Source: Corbicula japonica
Lineage: Eukaryota; Mollusca; Bivalvia; Venerida; Cyrenidae
Assembly: GCA_038501625.1 (NCBI GenBank)
Contig: JAZAYU010000360.1
Span: forward strand, 310,001 to 374,000
Length of the DNA: 64,000 bases
Reading direction: 5' to 3'
Shown: positions 12,101-23,076 of the stretch, one piece after another
How positions within the stretch are numbered: position 1 is the stretch's first letter
Layout of the letters: each line of letters starts with the position of its first letter
The notes under the pieces: model-generated
What the model was told of the DNA's origin: nothing
What the model saw: only the letters and a program-made list of their open reading frames with translations
Database searches by the model: none
Program-made: the position numbers and the translations under genes

Positions 12101-14076
12101 AGAAAACTAACAGTCTGAACATAAACTTGAAAGGAGTATACCCGTGAAAGTCTGCTGCATAAAGTCATATGATGTCATTTGACTTACATTCCTGTACTGT
12201 AAACGTTTGTGTGTGTCCTGAATCAGTTCAAGGAAATAGGACGTATTGTTACAATGTAAGATGGCCGACAATATCACTGCATTAGTTTGTTTAGTTGCTG
12301 GGGTAATATGCTATCTTGACTGGCAACCTATCCTCACACACCCTGTCAGAAAACCCTGTCAAGAAATCATACGTTGACAACTAGTTTTTATATTTTGATT
12401 CGAGTTAACATTTTTACCATGCGAGTTTATTTAAAATGGATTCATACAAGTATCTACTAAGGAATATGATTCTGTTAATTTGCATGTACCTCATTAAGGC
12501 ATTCGGAGTTTTACGTTTTACTGTTGAATTCTATATTCTCTCCCACATCCACCCCTACAATCCGGTCCGTTCTAATACCTCAAACCAGGTGTGGGTTGGT
12601 TTGGGATAGTTTGGGGTGTGGTTTGGGGTAGTTTGGGGTGGTTTGTGGTAGTTTGGGGTAGTTTGGGGGATTAGAACGGACCCCCTACAATCCACCAACG
12701 AATTTAAAGCTGATACCAAATCCTATCATGTCTGTTATTTTCAATAATTCGTGTTATTGTTTGTTGTTCTGTTCATTCACAATTTGAATTAATTTTGCAA
12801 CCCTGAAACATGGATTAATCATTAAATTACAATTATTCTCGTCATACTGGTATTTCAGATTTCTTGACGATTTTGGTACCGACTATCCAATAACGTACGT
12901 AAAGAACGTTTCAGACTTGTGGAATCAATGTCCAGATATAATGAAAAGTATGAAGTCAATTGCACGTCGAATTGCTGAATTCGGTCAAGGTATACACTGT
13001 ATTCTTAACGAAATATTAACACAATACGTCGATATTTTAATTAATTAATCAACCATAGTTATTTTCTATATTTTATGTGATCTTAAATTCAAAGGCCAAC
13101 GTATTCATGAACTGTTCTAGATTCTCAAAAAATGAAGAACATTTTTTAAAGGTGCCTGGTAAAAAATCTGGACGAAAACATACTCTGTGCAAATAAAAAC
13201 GCACTACTTTGTTGTTGTTTTTTGTGTGTAAAAGTTTGATAAATTGGCAAAGGAAGATATGTTTTAAACTTAATAAGATGTCGTTGGGCCAAGCAAGACA
13301 GTGAATAATGCATTCGACGAGTGATTTTACGTCGAGATATCCTTGGATCATGCCCAAAACCTCATATCGCTAATTGTTTAAAAGCCTTTGCATTATCACA
13401 TTTGAATAGAATAAAACTTGAAAACTGAAGATGGGATTTGTGTGTAAGTAAAAGTTAGCAAATGGACTTGTTTTGAGGTTATTCATGCATGTCTACATAT
13501 CATACCGAATAATTCATGCGTTTGTACGGGGTTACTTAGGAGAGAAAGTTAAAAAAAATCAGTGGACCATTAATGTATCGAATGGTTACATATTGATTTT
13601 AATACACATCTACATTTGCCAATGTATTGAACTTTTACGCAAATCAAAAATATTCCAAAAAAATAAAGTGTTGCGTTTTTATTGGCAGTCAGTGTAAGAA
13701 TTTTTAAAAATATCAAATTTTAGAATTATAACTGTTGAATATTTGTTAATAAACTAAATGTGATTTAATATTCTTGCAGTCAAAATACGAGTGAATATAA
13801 TATTATACTGAGTCAAAAATGAAAACTTGACACTGGTAAAATTCCCCAGTGACATGCCCCATTTTGTTTTGCATTAACACTACATAATAAATGACGTTTA
13901 AAATGATGTATACACGTTTCCTTGCAGATTATGTTCATGATCAAGGGACTTCACTGCGCGGTGATGAGGAACCGTCAGCGTCAAGGGCTGTCAAAAGGAC
14001 ACATCCATCCCACTGGTTAGAAGTGAATGAAAAGATTTATTTAGAAGGCGCCTCAACAGTAAAAAAATTAAAATGA
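9118..14076 (+). CDS. TRIM-type RING/B-box/coiled-coil protein (TRIM gene 1), six coding exons, 333 aa
   Basis: Exons: 9118-9492, 10300-10395, 10897-11124, 11546-11568, 12859-12989, 13928-14076. All introns are GT-AG and the phases fit (0,0,0,2,1). Residues 10-50 form a C3HC4 RING (C10, C13, C25, H27, C30, C33, C47, C50), the ubiquitin-ligase module of TRIM proteins. Residues 81-112 form a B-box2 (C81, H84, C94, C97, C102, H109, H112) in which the expected cysteine at 105 is alanine. Residues ~126-233 are heptad-like and charged, as in the TRIM coiled coil. Residues 234-333 match no domain I know; no NHL, filamin or SPRY domain is seen. An acceptor directly precedes the ATG. The exon 3 donor (GAG/GTTGTA) is weak: reading through would add nine residues and a stop at 11154, an alternative C-terminus. 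Likely role (family knowledge): cytosolic E3 ligase in innate immunity or autophagy. Confidence 0.85.
12563..12686. repeat. G-rich minisatellite closed by inverted ends GGTCCGTTCTAAT / ATTAGAACGGACC
   Basis: About 100 bases of GTTTGGGGTAGTTTGGGG-like repeats lie between GGTCCGTTCTAAT (about 12565) and its reverse complement ATTAGAACGGACC (about 12670). It sits in intron 4 of TRIM gene 1. The G-runs could form a G-quadruplex on the plus strand. The inverted ends suggest a small MITE-like insertion. Confidence 0.75.
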
Positions 14077-14680
14077 TAAGCATTACCGAGGAGTTTGCAG
14101 TACATGTATATAATCTATTTAAAAATAACCAACAAAACGTTATTTTCGATAGTGCCATTAATTTCGTTTTTACATGGCTTTTGAATTGTTCTATGTTTTT
14201 ATATACACCTATTGACAAGCTTTCCTAGAATTTTGAATATTCAGGTCAAGTTTTCTACTTATTGATTTTGACATTTAAAACAAAAGGGAAAATATTACAT
14301 AAAAATCATAGTGAATAAGTCGCATTATAATAATTATTATTTGAAGCATTGTAAGCTGGTTTAGACATCTTTTGTGAAAGTCTTGAATTCTTTTTTTTCA
14401 AATAACGAGCTTTTAAACAAGGTCGTGGTGGTAAAAAAGCTATGTTAAACTTTCTCTTCTATACTTAAAGGATTGTGAACTATTTTGATTTGTTTCCACC
14501 TATAAAGAGCATAACGCTCAGATGTTCTCGTTTGAAACTTTTTATTGGAAAAAATGAGTTTAAAGATTCGGCAATTTCCGCCCTATAGATAAAACATAAT
14601 GAAAAAAGTATTTCGACGTTCTAAATTGCTTTTAAATATCTCACTTGTCCATTAACTAACTCTGTGTTTTCGATGACAAA

Positions 14681-14686
14681 TTTATT
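14681..14686 (-). promoter_or_regulatory. Candidate poly(A) signal of galectin A
   Basis: AATAAA on the minus strand, about 240 bases downstream of the galectin A stop codon. Confidence 0.4.
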
Positions 14687-14702
14687 GTTTGGTTCTATTG
14701 GT

Positions 14703-14708
14703 AATAAA
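14703..14708 (+). promoter_or_regulatory. Candidate poly(A) signal of TRIM gene 1
   Basis: AATAAA on the plus strand, about 630 bases after the TRIM stop. It lies beyond the minus-strand signal of galectin A (14681-14686), so the two convergent transcripts may overlap at their 3' ends. Unproven without transcripts. Confidence 0.35.
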
Positions 14709-14922
14709 GAACTTTTTCGAGATATTAGACCTGCTTTATGTTTATCAGCAAACAACTGTTAAGCTTAAATATTTTTTTTACAAATCAGATTGTTACAAAA
14801 CGAGAGACATAATAATATAAAATCCGGAAACATCCATGTTTTGCATTATAGACGAATGTAATAATTTTCAATGCAGATTGGATCATGATCGCAAAATAGT
14901 ATTCACTACAAATATGACTTTG

Positions 14923-15721
14923 CTATCGTTTTTTATGCTTGACGAAATGAACTCGTAGGTCACCATAGATGTTAAGCTGGTCTATCTCACACAATTCTTC
15001 TACAGGAAAGCTGTCATTGTTGTAGTCGGCAAATTTCTCGCCGTTCACGAAGATCTGCAAAAAGTAGTCGCTTATAATCAAACATGAAAATAAATATTTA
15101 TAATAAAGATAATTGTATTTTGCACTGATGCATTTTTTGCTTATATATTTTATATTTTAATCTCTCAGTTACTGTAGATATGGATCTTTAAAAAACGCCA
15201 GGTCATTCCTTTAGCGCACTTCTTTTAATTGCAAGTTCGTTGAATACCTACCATGAGAGCTTTATGTCCGATATGTCTGTGTGTTTTATCAAGCCGATTT
15301 GGAAGCTTAGAATTAATTCACCAAGACAACTCGTACGTGTTTATTAAACCCGTTGTTAACCTGCTGGGAAAAGTGTGACGTTGGTAACTCAGAATCTGGT
15401 GTAAAACCCCCAGTTTTTGCAAAATGTTTTACCACTGACCGTTCAAAAGCGGTAACCCCTCGCATTCTCATTTTCGCCTTAAGCCTTTGTATGTAGGTTG
15501 TTTATTAATTAATCATATTGTCAACTCTATCTCATACTATATTTTGTTCTCTGCTTTATGGCTATTCCAGTCAAAAGTTTGATTCATTTTTACACAGCGA
15601 CCAAATTGCGTCACTATATTTCTTTTTTTAACTGCCAGGTAAAAAAGTGAAATATGCATATCAGGATTCGTAAAACTCACAAAACACAGCCTCCCCACGC
15701 AGCCAAAAAAAAGAGAGGAAA

Positions 15722-15791
<70 letters not shown>

Positions 15792-18700
15792 TTTGTTATA
15801 AGTATGTCCATTAAAATAATAACGCCACAAACAATTAGCGAAAAAGAGAACCTTTGGGGATACCGCCTTGGAACGGTCAGTGGCAAAACAAATTGCCACT
15901 GGGGGGGGGGGGGGGGTTAAATCAGGTTCTATGGTGCACCATCCTCATTCTTGCCCCAAAAGGTTCTCATGTCACAAAGTAAGCACAATTTGTCTTAGTG
16001 AAATAACTCCAACCCACCCATTACTTAACAATGTTGCATGCAAAAGCACACAAACATATAAAACATAAGAAGCTAATAGCATTGAAAAGGCAATGGTACT
16101 CAATGACATTACCGAGACGAGTGCACCTGGAGTCAAATCAGCAAGAACAAGATGATAAGGGATATAAGAAACAAATCGATCTTCTAGGTTCTTTTAAAAA
16201 AAAGATTCCCTATAAACCTTCGTAATCTCTTAAACACTTGTCACCGTCTTTCAACCAAAGATGTAAGCATTATGATCAACTGTAGACGGGTTAATCACCA
16301 GGCCTGTAGACTATCATGTCGTAACCTTTCTTTTTGAATTGTTTTTACGAATAACCGTGAGTAATGAACACTGCCTTTTATTTTTTATAAATTTAATCTC
16401 CATAAAAACTGGCTGTGAACAACATTGTTGCAAAAGTGATTTTAAACTACATTCTTGTATTTTTGTCTTTAATCTGGGTATCGGCGGTTAAACTTGCAAA
16501 AGCTTTCCTGAATTTGTGTTTTAAAAGTTTTTCTGTTATGCAAACATTACGTTCATTGAAATCGTTAACATCAGTGCAAGCTCTAGAAAAGCGAACAAGC
16601 TGTGAAATAAAACACCGTAAGATGTTGCACGAGGAACATCGCCGTCTAAAAACAGAAAATTTACTATATTAAAATTAAAATCATCTCTTTTATCATAAAT
16701 AATATTTAAGTAGTGACGTATCGACTTAAAACTGAAAGATTAAGATCAAGAAAGTGTGCTTGCTTATCTAAAGTATTTGCTTGAATAAGTTGTAGTTTAT
16801 TAGGATAAATATTATTAACCAGAGACGGAAAATGGTCATTATCTATATTCAACAAATCATCAAAGTACCTCGAGGTGTTGTTAAATGATGTAATGATCTC
16901 ATCCTGATGTTCGGTAGAAAGAGACAACATCAAATCTCTTTCATAACAGTATAAAACAGATCATCAACAAGGGGTGCACAATTAGTACCCATTGGAATGC
17001 ATGTTACTTGTTTATAAATACAGGTACCAAATCTCAAAAAAGTATTATCAAATAAAAATGTGATCGCGCGGATAAGGTCTTGACAGGTCCATGAAGTATA
17101 ATTATCATAAGGACCATCTGTAAAGAATGTCCTATGCTCATTACAAGCGATAAATGTTTTGTTTTCTCTAGCAAAAGTTTTTTTTCAATGAGATCGGTTA
17201 GCTTGTCTCTTATTAAATTATGAGGGAGAGAAGTATACAGAGTTGAGAAATAATAAGTAGACAAACAGAACGCCTGAAAATTATTTGATTTAAGTTTCTT
17301 TTAAAACGTCATTTGAATTTTATAAACCAAAATAATTTTTACCAGTGGTTTCAAAAACTTTTTCGCAATACCAAATTACATGTTTTTTATAGCTCTAAGA
17401 CAAGATGTTAAGAGTACGGATAATTTAGATGTTGTACAAGAACTAGAGTTTGCAATAAAGTTTTGCCATTTAACTGCTACGGTATGTCGATAAAAAGGAA
17501 AATACATTTTTATTTTATTTATATTTATTTTTGGAAGGTTTAATGTGTTTAATGTACCAAGAGTTTATTTGTTTCATGGCAGCGAAACAATAAGACAAAA
17601 TGCTTTGAATAACATGTGAATAACATTATTGCAGTGATTGCACTTGCCAAAAGTCCTGATTCCCCAGCCTTTATTTTCAGTTGGAATAGTCTGTCTTGCT
17701 TAAATGGAAAGCTAGAAACTCTTTTCTCTCCTTTCCACACGCCATCCCGAAGAGTATTGAGAACCACCACATTTCTGTCGCCTCCGTAACAAAACCTGAT
17801 ATCTATCTGCAAGGCAGTATTCAACCCAAACATAAGATCGAAGGTCATTCTGAAAAAGAATAACTAGTATTAGTTTTACCTTCAATAGTAAAGAACATAT
17901 TAAGTACATGTATATTTGCTAAAATAGGGGTAGCAAAAGAGTGTTTTACTCGAAACGTCAAGCACCATCTATTCCGGTCAGTAGTAAAAGCTTAAGGCAT
18001 TGGCGAATCACTATAATTGTTGTACTTCTATTTATAAGAGTTAATTTCTATAACTTTCAAAGGAATTGGTGGATAAGGGTAAATAGACAATATCTCATTG
18101 GACGATAACGCTTATTAATAGATAATTAAATTTTATGTCAAAATTTAACTTTTTTGTGAAATTCTTGCACTACATCTACATCTTACGTCGTCTCGGTCAC
18201 AATTGCGACTTGACTATGATGTGTACTGGATACGTGTGCTTAATTGTACGTGTCCCTGATCTTAAATGTCTTGTAATTAGACATGTTACAGCTTAATTAC
18301 TAAAAGTCAGCTGGAACATAATCTTAACTAGTTCACTACATTCTACCAATGTAGAATAACGATTTACCTTTCCGCATCACTAAAAGGAATGGCTTCGGCG
18401 GACATAACGAACGCCGAATTCGGCCAGTCGACTCTTATTGGGAATCGGTATTGTGGATGCTGTAACAAAATAAAGGACATCTCATATATATATTCTTGTA
18501 TACCGGATTGGCTATTCCAAAAATAAAATTCAAACCTTTGGTTAATCATAATAATTCATGTTGTCATGTCAAACGGTATGAGTAACTGGTGGAGATTACC
18601 TTCCTTACAATGAAGCTTCAGTTTTATTATTACAATTCCATTTCAGTTGGATTTTTGGTTGCAACCAAAGCATCAAACGAGTTGTGCGGCGACAGATATT

Positions 18701-19432
18701 ATAGTTGAGAAGTAGCGGGAAAGTTTCATTGACAGAACATTGTTCGTAGTTAATCACGCATTCAGGTTGCTTTAAGCCACATCTTTTGTTATTGTTTCAA
18801 TATCCGCATTGAGAATAAACCTGCAGCGACAAAAAGTGATTGACAGCAAAATCTTATTTGGAAGTGAAACACGGCGCCTTTTGATTGGATCGGTAGATTT
18901 TATAGTCTTCGTATGACAACAAAAAAACATGATCAGCCTCTTGTGAAGTCTTGGGCGCAACAGGGTTTATGGAGGTCACTCGCAGGGTCAAAATCTATTT
19001 GAATGCATTCCGGACGAAGTAAAATCTTTACAAAAAACATTTTGGAATCCCTAGCGTTTTGATCTATGCACAAACACACACGTGTGCGTTTTAACTAAAC
19101 ATAGAAAATATAAGAAATTATGGTTATTCATTTACTATGGCAAAGAATTTTGACATAAAAAACAACACACAAGATAAATTCCTTGTGTTCAAATTTGTCT
19201 TAACTTCTGTTAATGTTTTTCTTCTGTTATTAAACATTAAACATTTTTTCAATATTAACTAAAGTTCTCAACGACTTGAAATAATAAATTAGTTCTGGAA
19301 AACGTAAATTATGTTTCTTTGTAAGTAATTGTTCAATTCATGTCACATTTACTTAAAAAACAACAACAACAAATAAGCAAATGAAAAAACAAATAAATGT
19401 CTTACTGGATTGAAAACTGGACGCTTAGACAT
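14923..19432 (-). CDS. Galectin A, single-CRD (proto-type), four coding exons, 150 aa
   Basis: Minus-strand exons in order: 19406-19432 (MSKRPVFNP), 18368-18459 (HPQYRFPIR...), 17648-17849 (MTFDLMFG...), 14923-15054 (IFVNGEKFADYNN..., stop TAG). Lengths 27, 92, 202 and 132 equal those of galectin B. One carbohydrate-recognition domain fills the protein. Against the galectin signature, R58, N71, W78, E81 and R83 are kept, but the first histidine is Q54, the asparagine is D56 and the second histidine is G62, so ordinary beta-galactoside binding may be changed or lost. FPF and the final IYG strand are present. No signal peptide, as usual for galectins, which act in the cytosol or leave by a non-classical route. 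Intron 3 starts with GC instead of GT (see findings) and holds a sense-oriented Penelope-like element. Divergent from galectin B, convergent with TRIM gene 1. Confidence 0.9.
15310..15505 (+). mobile_element. Degraded 3'-tail copy of the Penelope-like element
   Basis: Recognised by the ordered phrases TTCACCAAGACAACTCGTAC, AAAACCCCCAGTTTTTGC, CACTGACCGTTCAAAAGCGG and TAACCCCTCGC, which match the 3' UTR of the element at 50.7-52.3 kb. It lies in intron 3 of galectin A, antisense to that gene. Confidence 0.7.
15640..17330 (-). mobile_element. 5'-truncated Penelope-like element in galectin A intron 3
   Basis: The 3' terminus (AAAAAAGTGAAATATGCATATCAGGA on the plus strand) is at the left. Then come the tail, a middle segment and broken reverse-transcriptase frames at 16706-16933 (LSLSTEHQDEIITSFNNTSR, YFDDLL) and 17034-17264 (STLYTSLPHNLIRDKL), matching the plus-strand copy at 50.7-51.8 kb. 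Frames are interrupted, so this copy is dead. It has the same orientation as the host gene, which reduces interference from its own signals. Confidence 0.85.
15726..15786 (+). repeat. (GA)n microsatellite
   Basis: About 60 bases of GAGAGA, expanded from the GAAGAGAGG stretch of the Penelope-like tail. A run of 17 G follows at 15901-15917. The SL-repeat and ER-repeat frames across it are artefacts. Confidence 0.95.
17646..17647 (-). other. Non-canonical GC splice donor of galectin A intron 3
   Basis: On the minus strand exon 3 ends ...GGACTTTTG and the intron begins GCAAGTG. The position equals the GT donor of galectin B (GGATTTCAT/GTAAGT), giving the same 202-base exon and phase 0. GC-AG introns with a strong AAGT context are a known minor class. 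Confidence 0.8.
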
Positions 19433-19502
19433 CCTGGTAAAACTTTTCTGTAGACAATAAAACAAAACTTCAGATGTGAGTTAGATTTCCTTGGTTTATA
19501 CA

Positions 19503-19509
19503 TTTTATA
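19503..19509 (-). promoter_or_regulatory. Candidate TATA box of galectin A
   Basis: TATAAAA on the minus strand, 71 bases upstream of the ATG. The comparable site of galectin B is 84 bases upstream of its ATG. Confidence 0.4.
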
Positions 19510-19511
19510 GT

Positions 19512-20400
19512 TTATTCCAAACGTCATTCATATGTAAACCACTCCCATGTTTGATAAGGGCGTTTGTTTCCGCTGAGATTATCTCATTCAAGCTGATAAG
19601 CTTGTTTTAGCTGACAGTGACTGGCGGTGACATCCTAAAATTAATTTTCGAGATTTAAAAACATATAGCACACTTTTCAAATTATACCAATAATATAAAG
19701 GTCTATTTAGTTGTTTAGTTTGAGAACATATTCAAAGAACCCAGTTTTGGTTTCACAAAGTACCATTTAGGAATACTAAAAATGCAAACCTCTGTAGCTG
19801 TCAGTTTGTCTTATTCTTTGAGTCCAAGATATGCATCAGTAATGAAAAGTTTTTTTCTATGCTGCCAAATAAATTTTACAAATTTAAGTCACTTTCTTTG
19901 TCCTAGTTAACTTTTGTCTTAAAACGAATTATTCCTTTTGTACTTAACTGCGTTTAAAGCAATGAACTGATTTAACGAGAAACCACGAATCAATAAGTGA
20001 TGTTTGAAAGAAATTCAGGTTCCTGTGCAAGAACACACAGTCACGTGAAGTTACCGATTCACTCGGTCGACAATCTTTAAATGAAACAAATTAAACGTAT
20101 GTACATGTAAAATCATCAGGAGGCCATATTTAGTTTTTACCATTTATATTAGAGTTGGAGGAATCAAAGGGATAAATAAACCAAATGACGATATATGGGT
20201 CTATTATTCGTTTTGCTTTAGGGAGAATAAAACGTATCAATAAGCCAGAAGAACATAATAATAATATTGTCGTTTGGATGATTATAAGTATCATTGAGCC
20301 AAATTGCCATTTTGCTTTATTCAATCGATCTTACCGGTTTGCTATTTAAAAATCAAAAAGCCTGACAATCCTTATCGGGCTAGGCTAGACATTTCCATTA
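19512..20400. other. Galectin A upstream region
   Basis: Part of the 3.6 kb between the two divergent galectin start codons. It contains GTCACGTGA at 20040-20048 but no exon. Confidence 0.4.
20041..20048. promoter_or_regulatory. TCACGTGA palindromic E-box upstream of galectin A
   Basis: Preceded by G, so it reads GTCACGTGA, close to the CLEAR/TFEB-MITF consensus GTCACGTGAC. It is about 610 bases upstream of the galectin A ATG. Function is inferred only. Confidence 0.3.
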
Positions 20401-20404
20401 GTGC

Positions 20405-20480
20405 CCATTAACAGGCTCAATCAAACCGAGCCAGCAACATTTTCTTATTTGTTGTGTTCGGTGGCTTTCAGTTTAATTGT
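20405..20480 (+). repeat. Short dispersed repeat with AACAGGCTCAATCAAACCGAGCC core
   Basis: The phrases CATTAACAGGCTCAATCAAA, CCGAGCCAGCAACATTTTC and TGTTCGGTGGCTTTCAG recur at 25610-25680 and, in part, at 42403-42440 and inverted at 37335-37400. GGCTC...GAGCC can pair as a small hairpin. Confidence 0.65.
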
Positions 20481-20679
20481 ATTTTCTTTCATCTAATACC
20501 ACTGATCACGGCGTTCTACGAAATAATGGAAGCATACAACTCAAATGAGCATACTGGTTCTAAGAAAACTGAACTTGCCATTGATTAAGCAAAACGACAT
20601 GTCTGTTTTCGGCGATTGTAGTTGTCGGTTTTGACGCAACTACCTCAATGACCCCATTATCATTTATCTAGCATTTTTA

Positions 20680-21190
20680 GACTTAAAAAAGTGACATATG
20701 CATATCAGGATCGCAACACTCAGAAAGCACAGCCGCCACACGCAGCGAAAAGTTATAGAAAAGTAATATATGCATATCAGGAATTGTCACACTCACTAAA
20801 CACAGCCTCCCCAAGCAGCGAAAAAGAAGAGAGGAAGAGAGAGAGAGCATGTTTGTTATAAGTATGTCAATTCAAATAGGACGCCACAAACAACTAACGA
20901 AAAAGAGAACCTTTGGGATACCGCCTTGGAACGGTCAGTTGCAAAACAAATTGCCACTGGGGGTTTAAACCAGGTTCTAGGTTGCACCAACCGCACACTT
21001 GTCCCAACAGTTTCTCGTATCACAAAACAAGTACAAGTTGTCTACTGTGAAATAACTCCAAGCCAAAAGAAAGAAAAGAGAGCATGTGTTAATAAAAAAT
21101 ATCAGTTACAAATAAGACAACACAATCAATTAAGTTAAAAGAGAGACACCTTCGGGTAACGGTCAGTGGCAAAACAATTAGCTAGAAGAC
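20680..21190 (-). mobile_element. Two or three stacked 3'-tail copies of the Penelope-like element
   Basis: The terminal phrase (ATGCATATCAGGA) occurs at 20698 and again at 20770, so one truncated tail sits against another. The longer copy runs through ACCGCCTTGGAACGGTCAGT to about 21075. A third fragment (GGTAACGGTCAGTGGCAAAA) ends near 21190. Confidence 0.8.
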
Positions 21191-22980
21191 TTCCTTAGTT
21201 TATATTTTTTATTAGTCTTGCATTTCTGTAAACTAAGGGTACAAATAAAGCAGTTGACCATACTGGTTTGTACGAGGTTGCCGTTTTGGAATTGTATAGA
21301 TCAGTAAGCCAGATGCAGTGTGGGGCTAATTTAATCGATCAGTGCATCAAATACAAACCTGATTATTCACCTTATTTGCTTGACAATGTTATTAGCATCT
21401 TATTTTTTGTTTATAATTTTATGTGCTTTTGTAAGCACAATTTTCTAGTAAATGGGTGGGTTGAAGTTTAAACACCAAGACTACATGTACTTGTTGTTCA
21501 TAAAAGAACTTGCTGGGACAAGCGTGAAATGAGTTAAGATTAGAACCTTGCATGAACCGTTAGTGCAACTGACCATTCTAAGGTGGTAAACCCTCTGATT
21601 ATTGTTTTCGTTCATTGATTGTAGTGTCTCATTTGAATTTGAAAGTTTTATAAACCCATGCTCTGTTTTCCTCATTGCTTTCTTGATGTGTGAGGCGGTT
21701 ATGGTTTTTAGTGTGGTCATTCCTGATATGCTTGTTTCGCTTTTCAAACACAGGCTTAGTTTTTTTAAGGAATACAGAGTAGAATTGCTAACATGTGTGT
21801 TGAAAACACACATAAACCAAGAGTTTTACAACACAACATTTATAAACAAAAATATTAGCACGTATCCTTAATACCTGTACGTTATAGATACTAACCCCTA
21901 CCAAATCGTTAAATCAGGTGCACTGTTCAAACATCCTGAAGCCATTTTGAGACCACAATCCTAAGTTTCCTAAACGTAATGCAATGTAATGATCCAAGAT
22001 AACCTCTTCTTAAATATTATGTGTACCTATCGCAAAATCAGTGGGTGAAAGACGCAAACGAATGAACAAGATATCCCTAAACATGACATGTCTCATAATA
22101 TGGCTTACCTTGTTGGAACGACTTTGTTTCTTTGGCATTGTTGACACTTTTTGATTACATAATAAACCAATATTTTAGGTAGACAAATTGGATGTCTGTC
22201 AAATTTAAGTAGATTTTGATAATGCATGAAAAAAACTTCAGTATAATCAATTCCGACGAGATAAGAATATTTTGTTAGATATTACGGTATTATGCCGTTT
22301 TGTGAGCACTTTATTCTTTTCAGTTTTTATTGTTAGCCATGCAAAACATAAGATAAAAATATAAACAAAACAACAAATTAAAGCTGTGCGGTTGTGCGCT
22401 TAACAGGCGGTAAGTACATGATGTACATGTATATTCTTTTGGTTTGTATCAATTTGTTATATGACCTTTTATAATTGTATTTGCCATGAGCAATTGTGAT
22501 GTTTAAGCTGCTTTGAAAACCTGTAAGTTTATATCTTGTTGGCTATTCTAAGTACGATGCAAATGAATTTACTTTTTGCTGATTATAAATTGTTTTTCAC
22601 TTATTCGCTTTGCATATTAATACGTACCATTTCATGTCACGTTTATGTGGTGTGTGTGGGTCTATGTTATTATGATTTTTTTTTCTTAATTTAAGTCCAT
22701 TTTCGGTTGGGATTATGCAGAGATTTCGCTTTGATAGATCATGATTGATGGGAGAACCAAAAAGCACACTTCACGTACAAACACGAGCAGATGCGTTTAG
22801 ATTCATGTTTCGACCGCACATTTCAACTTTTAAAAAATCGGGACGGCATACCATTTTATCCAATGATAAAGAAAAAAACTGTATTTTAAAGATTAAATAA
22901 AGCATGCAGTTAAAAAAACACTAGCTATGGGTGTTACAAAATATGAGTGGCGTTTGAAACGGTCATTATGGGCGGGGAGC
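21191..22980. other. Region between the divergent galectins, nothing recognised
   Basis: A+T-rich DNA. The frames at 21268-21471, 21481-21813 and 21602-21871 match no family and overlap on both strands. Any shared promoter of the galectin pair would lie here. Confidence 0.4.
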
Positions 22981-22986
22981 AAGGTC

Positions 22987-22993
22987 TATATAA
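22987..22993 (+). promoter_or_regulatory. Candidate TATA box of galectin B
   Basis: TATATAA, 84 bases before the ATG at 23077. A start site about 30 bases downstream would leave a short 5' UTR. Confidence 0.45.
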
Positions 22994-23076
22994 TCTAAAG
23001 ACGGCACAGGTTAATAAGTATTAAAGTTGCCTTAATGGTAAAGTTTCATTGTTCTTAAGAGAGTTAATATACAGAG

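Noticed and set aside
15537..15920. Frames with long Ser-Leu or Arg-Glu repeats
   Set aside because: Direct translation of the (GA)n microsatellite.
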